Positions 63,866-64,000 of a stretch of 64,000 nt of DNA are shown here, piece by piece. The notes beneath the pieces are model-generated. The model was given only the letters and a program-made list of their open reading frames with translations. It made no database searches and was not told the DNA's origin. The stretch lies in contig JAEUTH010000015.1 in NCBI GenBank assembly GCA_016788165.1, forward strand, positions 1 to 64,000. Direction: 5' to 3'. Numbering within the stretch: the first letter of the stretch is position 1; every line of letters starts with the position of its first letter. The translations under genes were made by a program, and so were the position numbers. The DNA is from Bacteroidia bacterium. Lineage in GTDB: Bacteria > Bacteroidota > Bacteroidia > AKYH767-A > OLB10.

Positions 63866-64000
63866 TTAATATTGCTCTTTTTCATTCGGAAAATCATTGC
63901 TCTTCACATCGCTTATATATGCTTGTGTAGCTTCTAAAATTACCTGGTGCACATTTGCATATTTCCGCAAAAAACGTGGATGAAACTCATTGTTAATGCC
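63866..64000 (-). CDS. panB: 3-methyl-2-oxobutanoate hydroxymethyltransferase, C-terminal end
   Basis: The last 44 codons of a minus-strand gene that enters from beyond the right edge. The sequence HPRFLRKYANVHQ...YISDVKSNDFPNEKEQY matches the conserved C-terminus of PanB, which makes ketopantoate in coenzyme A synthesis. The rest, including the active site, is outside the window. Confidence 0.82.
   Translation of the reverse strand, partial: GINNEFHPRFLRKYANVHQVILEATQAYISDVKSNDFPNEKEQY

Overview
The window is a stretch of ordinary chromosome from an AT-rich Gram-negative member of the Bacteroidota, most likely the Chitinophagales/Sphingobacteriales side of the phylum. Several independent signs agree. 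Three secreted proteins end in type IX secretion (T9SS) sorting domains of the NPxx...G(M/L/V)Y form. Recurring families are DUF4199, DUF2807/GIN, DUF4369-TlpA, PD40-TPR, PafA phosphatase and CotH with a P-domain. Start codons are preceded by A-rich stretches rather than Shine-Dalgarno boxes. The best promoter matches follow the Bacteroidota TTTG / TAnnTTTG pattern. KdsA and a PagL-like lipid A deacylase show an LPS-bearing outer membrane. About 58 genes are tightly packed on both strands. There is no prophage, insertion sequence, CRISPR array or integrase.

Layout. 1-6000: end of a beta-helix protein, a lipoprotein, a fumarylacetoacetase-family hydrolase coupled to kdsA, and a CotH/P-domain T9SS cargo. 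6100-10500: DinB protein, then a leftward run ogt, DUF4199, OPT transporter, thioredoxin lipoprotein. 10500-14900: an envelope block with two GIN/DUF2807 lipoproteins, an LtaS-like sulfatase-fold membrane enzyme and a PagL-like deacylase. 14900-24000: mazG, peroxiredoxin, MFS exporter, ZIP transporter, methyltransferase, corA, a THUMP RNA methyltransferase and priA. 24000-36500: a TonB-receptor remnant, a DnaQ-like exonuclease, a PD40 protein, an E2 acyltransferase, acyl-CoA ligase, NPD oxidase, BtuF-like protein, barrel protein, cystathionine beta-synthase, gcvT and a glycosyltransferase.

36600-42400: amino acid permease, rpsF-rpsR-rplI, efp, a frameshifted small secreted protein and a T9SS cargo. 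42400-47400: LuxC-like acyl-CoA reductase divergent from a dicluster ferredoxin, an unknown secreted protein, serC and DUF1015. 47400-53700: purK divergent from hpt-adk-PNPOx-obgE-PAP2, then pafA. 53700-64000: AddA/RecB-like helicase-nuclease, a repeat-rich T9SS cargo, a TlpA/DUF4369 protein, two divergent family 2 glycosyltransferases, tRNA-Ala(GGC), an RluA pseudouridine synthase and the 3' end of panB.

Most of the window is housekeeping: translation, nucleotide and amino acid metabolism, and envelope building. No clearly new defence or mobile system is visible. Points worth a second look are a secreted-protein gene whose signal peptide is out of frame next to a (CA)6 tract, a compact lipid A/envelope operon flanked by paralogous GIN lipoproteins, an EF-P with Asn at the loop position normally modified, and DUF1015 directly after serC with a ParB/sulfiredoxin-like DGHHR motif and no serA between them.
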